A stretch of 64,000 nt of DNA. Source: Bin5 sp034422415 (GTDB lineage Bacteria; Chloroflexota; Anaerolineae; Caldilineales; Caldilineaceae). Every line of letters begins with the position of its first letter. Positions within the stretch are counted from its first letter, which is position 1. Positions 1-8,241 of the stretch are shown here, piece after piece. The DNA is taken from the NCBI GenBank assembly GCA_965202955.1, contig OZ241871.1, positions 4,836,001 to 4,900,000 of the forward strand, read 5' to 3'. The translations under genes were made by a program, and so were the position numbers. The notes below the pieces were generated by a model. That model was not told where the DNA came from. It made no database searches and worked only from the letters and a program-made list of their open reading frames with translations.

Positions 1-1054
1 CCCGTTTCTTGAACACCGGCAGAAGCCGCTCTGCGAAAAGCTCCAACGACTCGCAGATGTGTTCGTGGCGGTTGTTGCCGGCCTGCTGTACAAACACGAC
101 CTGGTCGACGCCGGCATCCTCAAGCGCCTCCAGGTTGCTCCTCACCTGGTCGGGCGTCCCGATACCGGCAGCAGGTTCAGTCTTCTGCGGCATGTTGCGC
201 TGGAAATCATCCCAGAGGTTGAAGTTGCCGGGCAGGTGGCTCCCGCTGATGTAGAAGTGGCTTAGAGCGTAGCCGAAGAACTGAAAGTTGCGCGCGCCGC
301 GTCGTGCGGCCTCGGCCGCGTCCTCATGTAGCATGAACCCTGCGACGATGGCTATGTTTGGGTTGACCGCCCTGCCGATCGGCCTGCACTCCCGCTCAAA
401 CGTCTCGTAGTATTCCTCCACCCAGTGGGCGGCGGAGGCGGGGTCGACGAAGGCAAAGGTGAGCGCGCCCATGCCATAGCGGGCGGCGATCTTGATCGTC
501 TCGCGGTTCGAGCAGGCCAACCACAGCGGAGGATGCGGTTTCTGCAGCGGCTTGGGCACCACGTTGCGCGCCGGCATGGCAAAACTCTGCCCGGAAAAGC
601 CAGCGTAGGGTTCCATCACCATCATTTTGGCCGCTTCGCGCACCGCTTCTTCCCACATGAGGTGCTTCTGCCCGGGGTCGACGCCGAATCCCTCGAGCTC
701 GCTGCGGCTGCTGGCCGAGCCGGTGCCCCATTCGACGCGCCCGTCGCTGATCAGGTCCAGCGTGGCGAGGCGCTCGGCGACGCGCGCCGGATGATTGAAG
801 CTGCTGGGCATGAGCACGATGCCGTGGCCCAGCCGGATTCGCTTTGTACGCTGGCTGCAAGCCGCCAAAAAGACTTCGGGCGCCGAAGAATGGGAGTACT
901 CCTCCAGGAAATGGTGCTCCACCTCCCAGGCGTATTCGATCCCCAAGCGGTCCGCTAGTTCGACTTGGTCCAGCGCCTCCTTGAGCAGGCGGTGCTCGCT
1001 CTCCTCGCCCCAAGGCCGGGGCAGCTGATGTTCGTAGAAAACGCCAAATTGCAC
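1..1054 (-). CDS. LLM-class flavin-dependent oxidoreductase (partial)
   Basis: A luciferase-like monooxygenase (TIM-barrel, FMN or F420 dependent) that would oxidise an unidentified small substrate in the cytoplasm. The reading frame starts MQFGVFYEHQLPRPWGEE, a hallmark N-terminus of this family, and includes the conserved GxGxASSRSELEGFGVDP region and a late PDQVRSNLEALEDAGVDQV segment that is the usual C-terminal part of the barrel. I chose the GTG at 1054 because GGAGAG lies six bases upstream (1061-1066). The frame is open to the left edge of the window, so about 351 residues are visible and only a short C-terminus can be missing. It lies 20 bases after the lactonase gene and is probably cotranscribed with it. 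The substrate cannot be told from sequence. Confidence 0.9.
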   Translation of the reverse strand, partial: MQFGVFYEHQLPRPWGEESEHRLLKEALDQVELADRLGIEYAWEVEHHFLEEYSHSSAPEVFLAACSQRTKRIRLGHGIVLMPSSFNHPARVAERLATLDLISDGRVEWGTGSASSRSELEGFGVDPGQKHLMWEEAVREAAKMMVMEPYAGFSGQSFAMPARNVVPKPLQKPHPPLWLACSNRETIKIAARYGMGALTFAFVDPASAAHWVEEYYETFERECRPIGRAVNPNIAIVAGFMLHEDAAEAARRGARNFQFFGYALSHFYISGSHLPGNFNLWDDFQRNMPQKTEPAAGIGTPDQVRSNLEALEDAGVDQVVFVQQAGNNRHEHICESLELFAERLLPVFKKR

Positions 1055-1074
1055 GAAATGCTCTCCAGTTGCGG

Positions 1075-2133
1075 CTACGGGCCGAACAGCAGACAGACCG
1101 CCATTGGCGCCCAGACCATCTCGCCGTGAGGCGTCAGATGGCCATCATCGGCATCACGCCGGAACACGCCGATGTCGTCTGAATCCTGATTGGCGGCCAG
1201 GAGCCATGCGCCGGTCGGATCGAGCGTAAAGTTGCGCGGCGTCCGGCCGCGCGTTGAAGCATGCCCGGCCGGAGTCAGCTGACCGCTAACGTTGTCAACC
1301 GCAAAGACGGCGATCGTATCGTGGCCGCGGTTCGATCCGTAAACGAAGCGGCCGTCGGGAGACACGTGGATGTCAGCGCAACTGAATCCACTGCGATCTT
1401 CCACATCTTTCGGCAGCGTGGAGAGCGTCTGAAAGGGAGTCAAGCCGCCGCTGCCGCCATCGTAGGCACAGGCCGTGACCGTCAGGTCAAGTTCATTAAT
1501 AACGTACGCGAAGCGCCCATTGGGATGGAAGTCGAAGTGGCGCGGGCCGGCGCCGGCGTGCATCGGCGCATGGTCGGGGTCGTTGACTTCCAGCCGCCCG
1601 TCGACGATGCGGTAGATCATCACCTTGTCGATGCCCAGGTCAGCCACGTAAACGCGGCCGCCGTCGGGGCTGACCGTCGCGGAGTGTGCGTGCGCTGCCT
1701 CCTGCCGCTCCCGGTTCGGCCCACTGCCATGGTGCTGAATGTTCTGCACCGCTCCACCGATTGAACCGTCGGCGTTCAGTGGATAGACCGCCACGTTGCC
1801 ACTGTAGTAGTTGGCGACCACCAGCGTATTTCCCTCCGGTTCGACGGTCAGATGGCAGGGCGCGCTTCCGTGTGTCGGCTGCCGGTTCAGGAAGGTCAAG
1901 CCGCCGGAAGCGCCGTCGATCGCGAAACTGCTGACCTGTCCGGCCTCCTGGTCTTCGTTCACTGCGTATAGCGTCTGCCCGCCGGGATGCAGCGCCAGGA
2001 AGGAGGGGTTGCTTAGGCCGGGGTAAACGGCCTCCCGGCGCAAGGCCCCGCTTTCGGTGTCAAACCGATAGAAGTAGATTCCTTCGCTGTCACGTTGCGT
2101 ATAGGTGCCGACATACAGCGTACGTTCCGTCAT
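1075..2133 (-). CDS. Lactonase family beta-propeller protein (6-phosphogluconolactonase-like)
   Basis: A 352-residue protein of the YbhE/Pgl-type lactonase family, a seven-bladed beta-propeller that hydrolyses sugar lactones. It opens with LYVGTYTQRDSEGIYFYRFD and carries repeated blade motifs such as LALHPGGQTLYAVNE, VSPDGGRVYVADLG, FHPNGRFAYVINEL and VSPDGRFVYGSNRG. Length matches the family. The start is supported by AGGAG six bases before the ATG. No signal peptide is seen, so it is probably cytoplasmic. It is followed after 20 bases by the LLM oxidoreductase, and sits near SDR and enolase-superfamily genes, which fits sugar or sugar-acid breakdown. The exact lactone is unknown; 6-phosphogluconolactone is only one possibility. 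Confidence 0.88.
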   Translation of the reverse strand: MTERTLYVGTYTQRDSEGIYFYRFDTESGALRREAVYPGLSNPSFLALHPGGQTLYAVNEDQEAGQVSSFAIDGASGGLTFLNRQPTHGSAPCHLTVEPEGNTLVVANYYSGNVAVYPLNADGSIGGAVQNIQHHGSGPNRERQEAAHAHSATVSPDGGRVYVADLGIDKVMIYRIVDGRLEVNDPDHAPMHAGAGPRHFDFHPNGRFAYVINELDLTVTACAYDGGSGGLTPFQTLSTLPKDVEDRSGFSCADIHVSPDGRFVYGSNRGHDTIAVFAVDNVSGQLTPAGHASTRGRTPRNFTLDPTGAWLLAANQDSDDIGVFRRDADDGHLTPHGEMVWAPMAVCLLFGP

Positions 2134-2261
2134 GGCTTTCTCCTGCTGGGGACCTTGACATTCGGGTCGACTGTTGAAATTGGAACAGCTCCAGTCTCTG
2201 GGCTGTAGCTGCCGTTACACGGCGCGGCAAGAACATTTGGGCCGCGGGATGTCTTGCTCGC

Positions 2262-3293
2262 TCAGATCGGAGCGGGGGTAGGCAGCTCGGGGACGTACTG
2301 GTAGGCGGGGTCCTCTTTCTGCTTCCTCATGATCTTGATTATTTCGATCCAAGCGGGCAGCAGACCCCGTTTGCATTCCGGCATTTCCGGCCTGATCAGC
2401 CGGTGCAGCTTTGGCAGATTGTAGCACGGAACGCCCGCGTACATATGGTGTTCGGTGTGATAGTTCATCTGCCAGTAGAGGAAGCTGGTAAATGGATTGA
2501 GATAGACCGTGCGGCAGCAGAGCCGAAAATCGGGCACGTTGTCCTGCAATCCCGCGTGCTGCAGATTGTTACACAGGTAACGCAGCCATCCGCCGTAGAA
2601 AGGCGCGCAGGTCGTTAGAACGGGCAAAAGCCACCAGCCAAAGTAGAGCGAAACCGCCAGGATCAGGCCGTGCCCGAGCAGCAGCCAGCGCGCCCAGGCA
2701 AATAGCTGACCCCGCTTTTGCGCCGCTTCCGGAGGAAAGAGCGAGTGCTCCCACTCTCCTTCCAATTTGCCGAAGGCGAGGCGCAATGTCGACTTCATGG
2801 TGTCGTAGAATATCCACGGATCGACGACGGCGTTCTTCAGGAAGCCGGCCACAGTCAACTCCATCGGCAGCTCGACCTCGAGATCGTCAGGCGGATGCAG
2901 CGTGTATTTGTGGTGCTCAACGTGGCTGGTGGAAAACATCAGGTGGTTGCGCCACACGAGGAAACTAAGGAAGCGGGCGAAGAAGACATTCAGTGCCCTC
3001 GTCCTGAAAACAGTGTTGTGCAGGAGCTCGTGCGTACCATTGTAGAGAAAGGAGTAGAAGGTGCCGTGCAGGAGGAGGAGCAGGAGAAGCGCAAGCAAGG
3101 GAAGTTGGCCGGCCGCGTACCAGGCCGCGATACCGGTGATCACCACAAGTCCCAAGTGGCCGGCGACCTGCAGTCCGCCCTGCCAATTGCTACGTTGATT
3201 GAGCGCGTTGAGATCGGCGCGCGCTAGCGGCACGCGGTACCAGTCAATCTTGAGCGCCTCGCGTCCTGTCTGGCCTGGCTGTGTGGACTGCAT
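2262..3293 (-). CDS. Fatty acid desaturase-type membrane protein
   Basis: A 343-residue integral membrane di-iron enzyme of the fatty acid desaturase / hydroxylase superfamily. All three histidine boxes are visible: HELLH, HVEHH (with a following HKYTLH) and HTEHH near the C-terminus. Hydrophobic stretches before the first box (GLVVITGIAAWYAA, LLALLLLLLLHGTFY) and in the middle (LLLGHGLILAVSLYFGWW) are the expected membrane hairpins. I start at the ATG at 3293 (MQSTQPGQTG) because AAAGGAG lies eight bases upstream; an in-frame ATG 12 codons earlier lacks this. It probably introduces a double bond or hydroxyl into an acyl chain or a terpenoid, but the substrate is not predictable. Neighbours do not clarify it. 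Confidence 0.88.
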   Translation of the reverse strand: MQSTQPGQTGREALKIDWYRVPLARADLNALNQRSNWQGGLQVAGHLGLVVITGIAAWYAAGQLPLLALLLLLLLHGTFYSFLYNGTHELLHNTVFRTRALNVFFARFLSFLVWRNHLMFSTSHVEHHKYTLHPPDDLEVELPMELTVAGFLKNAVVDPWIFYDTMKSTLRLAFGKLEGEWEHSLFPPEAAQKRGQLFAWARWLLLGHGLILAVSLYFGWWLLPVLTTCAPFYGGWLRYLCNNLQHAGLQDNVPDFRLCCRTVYLNPFTSFLYWQMNYHTEHHMYAGVPCYNLPKLHRLIRPEMPECKRGLLPAWIEIIKIMRKQKEDPAYQYVPELPTPAPI

Positions 3294-3358
3294 CTCGCTC
3301 GCTCCTTTCACCAGTGGCGGTAGCTGCATGCGAAGATTGCGGCGTCCTCCGCCAAAGT

Positions 3359-3742
3359 TTATCCGCCGGCCTTCTCACTATCGTCAACGATAACCGTCTG
3401 GCGGTCCGGAGTCGAAAAGAGGATCGACATGACCGCTGTCTCTTCGCCGTCGTTGCTGGCGTTGTGGACGACATCTGGCGGGACCACAATCGTGTCTCCC
3501 GGCCCCATCGGGTAGAGTTCGTCCCCGAGCGAGTGGACGATTCGGCCGCTGAGGACGTGCAGAATCTCCTCACAGTTGGGGTGGTAATGGCGGAAATTGG
3601 CCTGCCCGGCTTTCAGAATGGCGCGTCCGAAGGTCATGGTTTCGCTGTTGCCCATCTTGCCGTTGGCATACCAGACCAACTCGCCAAAGTCGAATTCCTG
3701 CACTGTCGCTTCGGAGGCTGGCAGGACTATCATTTGGGCCAT
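3359..3742 (-). CDS. Cupin domain-containing protein
   Basis: A 127-residue single-domain cupin. The first cupin motif reads FRHYHPNCEEILHVLSGRI (metal-binding H, H, E) and the second PGDTIVVPPDVVHNASN (the later His). Such small cupins are metal-dependent isomerases, dioxygenases or sugar-binding proteins, and size alone does not decide. The stop lies 65 bases from the desaturase start on the same strand, so the two may be cotranscribed. No signal peptide is seen. Function beyond metal-binding cupin fold is unassigned. Confidence 0.85.
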   Translation of the reverse strand: MAQMIVLPASEATVQEFDFGELVWYANGKMGNSETMTFGRAILKAGQANFRHYHPNCEEILHVLSGRIVHSLGDELYPMGPGDTIVVPPDVVHNASNDGEETAVMSILFSTPDRQTVIVDDSEKAGG

Positions 3743-3977
3743 TGCTGCGTCTCGCTCTGTGGATTGCGTCCGACCCAGTTCCGGTCGGGACAGTTCAGCC
3801 TTTTGGTACGCTGGACGGCGCGTGGCGTGCAGGCGCCCTCGTCTACTTTCTGGACAGCAATCCTATCACAATCGTTGGCGGTTGTCACCGCCGGCAATCT
3901 CTGAGCCACTGTCCCCATAGCAGGAGATCTTGCACCTGCTGGAGGACGCACATGCCTTGCCTGTCCAAATGGCCGGG

Positions 3978-4745
3978 CTACAGCGAAATGTCCTCCGGCA
4001 GCATCATGACCGAGCTCAGCCCGCCGTCGACAACAACGTGACTTCCCGTCATGTAGCTGGACATGTCGGACGCCAGAAAGAGCGCCGCCTGCGCGATCTC
4101 CTCCGGGCTGCCGTTGCGCTTGAGCGCGCACATTTGCGCGATCTTTTCCCTGTCTTCTTGCGAAATGGGGTCCCACAGGCCGGTCACGACCGCGCCCGGC
4201 AGAATCGAGTTGACCCGGATAGTCGGCGCATAATCGGCAGCCAGCGCACGGGTCAGCGCGAACAGTCCCCCCTTGGCAGCCTGGTAAGCCGTATAGTCGG
4301 CATATCCTCTCAGTGCATGGACGGAACCGGTAATCACGAAGACGCCCGCGCCTTGTGCCAGCATCTGCGGCATCGCGCAGCGGGCCAGCATCCATGTCGC
4401 TTTCAGACTGGCGTCGATCGTGAGATCCCATTCCTCCTCGCTCAGCTCCGTCGCTGTGCCCATGGCGTAGGAAGCGGCGTTGCTGTGGACGATATCCAAG
4501 CGTCCGTACCGATCAATTCCTGTCCGGACCATCACCTCCACATCGGAAAGCCTGCTAACATCGCCCTGAACGAAGAGCGACTCGCCTCCCGCCGTCCGAA
4601 TTGAGTCCACGGTATCCTGGCCGCCATCGGCGTTGATGTCGGCGACAACGACCTTGGCGCCCTGATCGGCGAAAAGCGCGGCGGTTGCCCGTCCAATGCC
4701 GGAGCCCGCGCCGGTGATCAGCGCGACTCTATTGTTCAGAAGCAT
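3978..4745 (-). CDS. SDR family oxidoreductase
   Basis: A 255-residue classical short-chain dehydrogenase/reductase, an NAD(P)-dependent Rossmann enzyme acting on an alcohol or ketone. Visible are the cofactor motif TGAGSGIG near residue 10, the acidic ADI at the end of beta 2 (favours NAD), the catalytic YQAAK after an upstream TGSVHALRG serine, and the C-terminal SSYMTGSHVVVDGG strand. The usual NNAG motif has become SNAA, a tolerated variation. I start at MLLNNRVALITG; the open frame extends eight codons further but the family starts here. The 235-base gap to the cupin gene contains only a small hairpin without a U-tract. Confidence 0.9.
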   Translation of the reverse strand: MLLNNRVALITGAGSGIGRATAALFADQGAKVVVADINADGGQDTVDSIRTAGGESLFVQGDVSRLSDVEVMVRTGIDRYGRLDIVHSNAASYAMGTATELSEEEWDLTIDASLKATWMLARCAMPQMLAQGAGVFVITGSVHALRGYADYTAYQAAKGGLFALTRALAADYAPTIRVNSILPGAVVTGLWDPISQEDREKIAQMCALKRNGSPEEIAQAALFLASDMSSYMTGSHVVVDGGLSSVMMLPEDISL

Positions 4746-4816
4746 GATTTTGCCAAAGCCCCCGTGCAAATTGAATGAACAAGCTCACGGGGCCGCGTCG
4801 CCCACATGGGTGGTCC

Positions 4817-5617
4817 TTAACTCGAGTGCGTGCCTGGGTTAAGCAGCCCAATCAGCTCGTCGTGGAATCCTCCGCCGCTGGCGACTACTCCGCTGCCGTA
4901 GAGCGGGTCGCCTCCTTGCCAGTCGGTGATGCGTCCGCCTGCCCCTTCGATGATCGGGACGAGCGCGGCCCTGTCCCAGAAATTCATGACCGGATCGGTC
5001 ATTACGTCGGCGCCCCCGACCGCCACCAGGTAGTAGCCGTGGCAGTCGCCCCAAGAATGATAGCGGGCTGCGCGGCGCGCCACTGCCTCAAAGGCGGGAC
5101 CGTTCTGGTAGTTCTCGACGTTATAGTGGCTTGTCGTCAGGAAGACGGCATCCTCAAGGCTCGTACACGCCCGAACCTGCACCGGCGCCCCGTTCAGCCA
5201 GGTCGTTTCGCCATCTCCAAGCAGCAGATCCTCTACGATTGGCTGGTGGATCGCCCCCAGCAGGGCCTTGCCTTCGTGTGTCAAGGCGATCAGCGTGCCG
5301 AACAGGTAGCCATGGCTGATGAAGTTCTTGGTGCCGTCGATCGGGTCCAGCACCCATTGGAAGGGAGCGTCCGGCTGGTGATGGCCGTACTCTTCGCCGA
5401 GGATCCCATGGGCGGGAAAGCGGTCGGTGATCAACTCGCGCATTCGTTCCTCGGCCTGCCGGTCGGCCACCGTAACCGGCGACTCGTCCGACTTGCTGTC
5501 CACTTGGTAATCGGTTCGGAAGTGGCGGCGAATGATCGCGCCACTTTCCGCAGCCAGCCGGCGCGTAAATTCAAGCAGCGCGCTGTGCTCGGACGGGGAC
5601 AGGATGCTGTTTGGCAT
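4817..5617 (-). CDS. Inositol monophosphatase family protein (HisN-like)
   Basis: A 266-residue Mg2+-dependent, Li+-sensitive-type phosphomonoesterase. The metal and phosphate motifs are complete: GEEYG, WVLDPIDGTKNF and WDRAALVPIIEGAGG. The last motif with a D-R-A-A core and the DDxG-like spacing are seen in histidinol-phosphatase (HisN) and inositol-phosphatase members, so the substrate is either histidinol phosphate or a sugar/inositol phosphate. No his operon genes are nearby, so context gives no choice. The start at 5617 (MPNSILSPSEHS) gives the family length; an ATG 14 codons upstream at 5659 is possible. It is divergent from the SDR gene at 5793. Confidence 0.87.
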   Translation of the reverse strand: MPNSILSPSEHSALLEFTRRLAAESGAIIRRHFRTDYQVDSKSDESPVTVADRQAEERMRELITDRFPAHGILGEEYGHHQPDAPFQWVLDPIDGTKNFISHGYLFGTLIALTHEGKALLGAIHQPIVEDLLLGDGETTWLNGAPVQVRACTSLEDAVFLTTSHYNVENYQNGPAFEAVARRAARYHSWGDCHGYYLVAVGGADVMTDPVMNFWDRAALVPIIEGAGGRITDWQGGDPLYGSGVVASGGGFHDELIGLLNPGTHSS

Positions 5618-5792
5618 GGCGGATGACCATCTGTTGGTGTATAGTGGCCGGTGTACCAAGGTCAGGGTTGTTCACTTTTCGAATGACACCGGCCTTGCCG
5701 GGTATGATAGCCTCTTTTGGACAGATGGCGAAAAGAGGTTGCTACTGTTATCCAGCTGCGAGCAGGAAACCAATGAGCAAGCGGAGGAGCAG

Positions 5793-6608
5793 ATGTCCGT
5801 TCTCGACAGGTTCAAGCTCAGCGGTCGCGTGGCTCTTGTCACGGGCGGCAATCGCGGGTTGGGCAGGCAGATGGCCCAGGCGCTGGCGGAGGCCGGCGCG
5901 CAGGTCGCGCTCACAAGCAGGGAGCAGGAGCGGGCGGAGCTCGCTGCGGGCGAAATCGCTGAGTCTCTCGCGGACGCCGCCGGCGGTCGGAACCGCGGCG
6001 AGACGGTCGACCAAGTGCCGAGCGTACGCGGCTATGCTTGCGATGTAAGCGACACCGAGCAGTCCGCGCAAGTTGTGCAGCGGGTGATCGCAGAGTTCGG
6101 CGGCCTGCATATTCTCGTCAACAACGCCGGCATCAACATCCGCGGGCCGATCGAAGAGCTTGAGCCGGAGGAGTTTCATCGTGTGATTGCCACCAACACG
6201 ACCGGCGTGTGGAACATCTGCCGCGCGGCCGCCACCCATCTGAAGGCACAGCGTTACGGTCGGGTGATAAACGTCGGCTCGACCCTCTCCATCATCGCCC
6301 TGCCCGAGCGGACGCCGTATGCCTCCAGCAAGGGGGCGGTGTGGCAGATGACGCGCGCGCTCGCATTGGAGTGGGCGCCGTACAACATCACGGTCAACGC
6401 CATGCTGCCCGGCCCTTTCGCCACCGAGATGAACACACCGCTGAAAGAGGACCCGGTGGAGTACAGCAAGTTCGTCGCCCGCATCCCGCTCGGTCGCTGG
6501 GGCGACCTCGACGAGATCGGCGGGCTGGCCGTCTTTCTCGCCAGCGACGCCTCCAGCTATATGACCGGCGCCGGCATCACCATCGACGGCGGTTGGACGG
6601 TCCACTGA
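5793..6608 (+). CDS. SDR family oxidoreductase (gluconate 5-dehydrogenase-like)
   Basis: A 271-residue classical SDR. It begins MSVLDRFKLSGRVALVTGGNRGLG, the N-terminal pattern common in gluconate 5-dehydrogenase / 2-deoxy-D-gluconate 3-dehydrogenase relatives, followed by NNAGINIRGP, the YASSK active site and PGPFATEMNTPL. The start ATG at 5793 is chosen because GGAGGAGC lies just upstream and the SDR fold begins there; the frame is open for a further 87 codons upstream with no family similarity. A short insertion (AAGGRNRGETVDQVPSVRG) after beta 2 lengthens it slightly. Likely a sugar-acid oxidoreductase, consistent with the lactonase and enolase-superfamily genes around it, but that is inference. 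Confidence 0.9.
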   Translation: MSVLDRFKLSGRVALVTGGNRGLGRQMAQALAEAGAQVALTSREQERAELAAGEIAESLADAAGGRNRGETVDQVPSVRGYACDVSDTEQSAQVVQRVIAEFGGLHILVNNAGINIRGPIEELEPEEFHRVIATNTTGVWNICRAAATHLKAQRYGRVINVGSTLSIIALPERTPYASSKGAVWQMTRALALEWAPYNITVNAMLPGPFATEMNTPLKEDPVEYSKFVARIPLGRWGDLDEIGGLAVFLASDASSYMTGAGITIDGGWTVH

Positions 6609-6679
6609 GTCAAATGCAGTCGCTAATCGTTTGCCAGGTCCCGGCGGTCTGGCATCCGAAATTTCAAAAGGAATGGGTT

Positions 6680-6949
6680 ATGACGCAAGTAACGATACAG
6701 TTGCCTGATGATCTGGCGAAGAAAGTCCAGTCGATGGCCCTCCACAAGCACGAGCCCGACCACATCATCTCGTTACAACATGGTGGCGAGACCGAACTGG
6801 GCAATCTAGCTCTTGCGTGCATAAGGTGCAACCGTTACAAGGGCCCCAATGTTGGTTCTATCGACCCGGTGACCGGTCAGCTGACGCCCCTCTTCAATCC
6901 TCGCACTCAGAATTGGAGCGAACACTTTCGCTACGCGAATGGTCATTAG
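6680..6949 (+). pseudogene. Fused remnant: RHH/antitoxin-like start joined to C-terminal half of an HNH endonuclease
   Basis: An 89-codon frame. The first 20 residues (MTQVTIQLPDDLAKKVQSM) look like the start of the small ribbon-helix-helix or antitoxin-like proteins that commonly precede HNH genes in Chloroflexota and cyanobacteria. From residue 23 it continues directly into the HNH core: EPDHIISLQHGG, then LGNLALAC, CIRCNRYKGPN and a DPVTGQLTPLFNPR tail. The upstream CxxC half of the HNH zinc site and the usual C-terminal 30 or so residues are absent. It keeps a plausible AAAGGA ribosome site seven bases before the ATG. I read it as the product of an internal deletion that merged two genes, and probably not an active nuclease. 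Confidence 0.65.
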
Positions 6950-7083
6950 CAGCCTCTCTCTTCTGAGGCGCGAGTTAAACTAACAGTTCTGCAAATGAAT
7001 GCGCCCGGGCGAGTGACCGAGAGGCAACGACTGATGGCGGCGGGGCTATTCGATCCAGGCCGATGAGAAAAGGGAGCCTACCC

Positions 7084-8226
7084 ATGAAAATTCTGTCCAT
7101 CTCCACTGCCGGTATACGCGTCAACCATCGCGGCGACTGGCTGCATGTCGTCGTGGAGACAGACGCCGGGATCACCGGAACCGGCGAGGCGAGCGGGAGC
7201 GGCAACGACGCGCTATGCGCGGCCGCGGTCGGGCAGTTTGCCCGGCTGCTCGCGGGCGAAGATCCCCGCCGAATTGCGCAGATTCGCCAGAAGCTCCGCC
7301 ACAAGGACGGCGGCTCATTCTACAACACCGCGCTTTCTGGACTGGAGCAGGCGCTGTGGGACATAGTGGCGCAGCAGCTGGACGTTCCGCTGCACCGACT
7401 TTTCGGCGGCGCCGTACGTGAGCGTATCCGCCTCTACGCCAATATCAACCGCCACGTCCAGGACCGCTCGCCGCAGGGATTTGCGCGGGCGGCCAAGCAG
7501 GCCGCGGACGAGGGCTTCACCGCCGTCAAAATGGCCCCGTTCGACGAGTTGCGCCCCCCGTTCCGCTACCGCACCGGTCCCAAGGCTGACTGGCGTCCCG
7601 GTGTCGAACGGGTACGTGCCGTACGCCGGGCGATCGGAGACGACGTTGAGCTGGCGGTCGACTGCCACAGCCGCTTGGATGTTTCGCTGGCGGTCACCGT
7701 CGGGCAGGAGCTTGCCGACGTCGATCTGTTCTGGTACGAGGAGCCGGTCGCCAGCTCAGATCCCGAGGGCCTGGCGGAGGTGGGGGCGCACGTCCCCCAT
7801 CCGATCGCATCGGCCGAGAGCGTCTTCGGCATCGAAGCCTTCCGCCCATTCACGGCAGGACGCTGTGTCGACGTGATTATGCCCGACGTCAAGCATTGCG
7901 GCGGCGTCCTAGAGCTGAATGAGATCGCGGCGGCGGCGCGCATGAGGCAGGTGCCGGTCGCCCCGCACAACCCGGCCGGACCTCTCGCGACCGCGGCCAC
8001 CGCCCAGGCGGCCTCCACCTGGCCCAATTTCTACATCCTCGAGTTTGCCTGGGGCGAAGTGGACTGGCGCGCAGATCTGCTGACCCCGCCGGAGCGCATC
8101 GAGGACGGTCACCTGCTGCTGTCGCAGGAGCCGGGGCTGGGACATCGACTCAACCCGCAGCTGGTCGACGCGTATCGCGTCACGGAGGCAAGCAGCGCAG
8201 ACTCGTCGAAGGTGCAGTTCGAATAG
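7084..8226 (+). CDS. Mandelate racemase / muconate lactonizing enzyme family protein
   Basis: A 380-residue enolase-superfamily enzyme, normally a Mg2+-dependent sugar-acid dehydratase or racemase. Metal ligands are visible as D193 (VDCHSR), E219 (WYEEPV) and E245 (SAES); a D268-containing MPDVKHCGG strand and H295 in VAPHNPAGPLAT follow. The lysine position falls at K149 in TAVKMAPFDE, the second-strand end where the general base usually lies. The N-terminal capping domain occupies roughly residues 1-110. The ATG at 7084 is preceded by AAAGGGAG. Together with the lactonase and gluconate-type SDR it suggests sugar-acid catabolism; galactonate- or related dehydratase activity is a guess. It ends 15 bases from the convergent gene at 8242. 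Confidence 0.9.
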   Translation: MKILSISTAGIRVNHRGDWLHVVVETDAGITGTGEASGSGNDALCAAAVGQFARLLAGEDPRRIAQIRQKLRHKDGGSFYNTALSGLEQALWDIVAQQLDVPLHRLFGGAVRERIRLYANINRHVQDRSPQGFARAAKQAADEGFTAVKMAPFDELRPPFRYRTGPKADWRPGVERVRAVRRAIGDDVELAVDCHSRLDVSLAVTVGQELADVDLFWYEEPVASSDPEGLAEVGAHVPHPIASAESVFGIEAFRPFTAGRCVDVIMPDVKHCGGVLELNEIAAAARMRQVPVAPHNPAGPLATAATAQAASTWPNFYILEFAWGEVDWRADLLTPPERIEDGHLLLSQEPGLGHRLNPQLVDAYRVTEASSADSSKVQFE

Positions 8227-8241
8227 ATTCCGTCAGGCCTG

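Noticed and set aside
3877..3892. GGCGGT/ACCGCC hairpin as a terminator
   Set aside because: A six-base-pair stem between cotranscribed genes without a U-tract; not enough to call.
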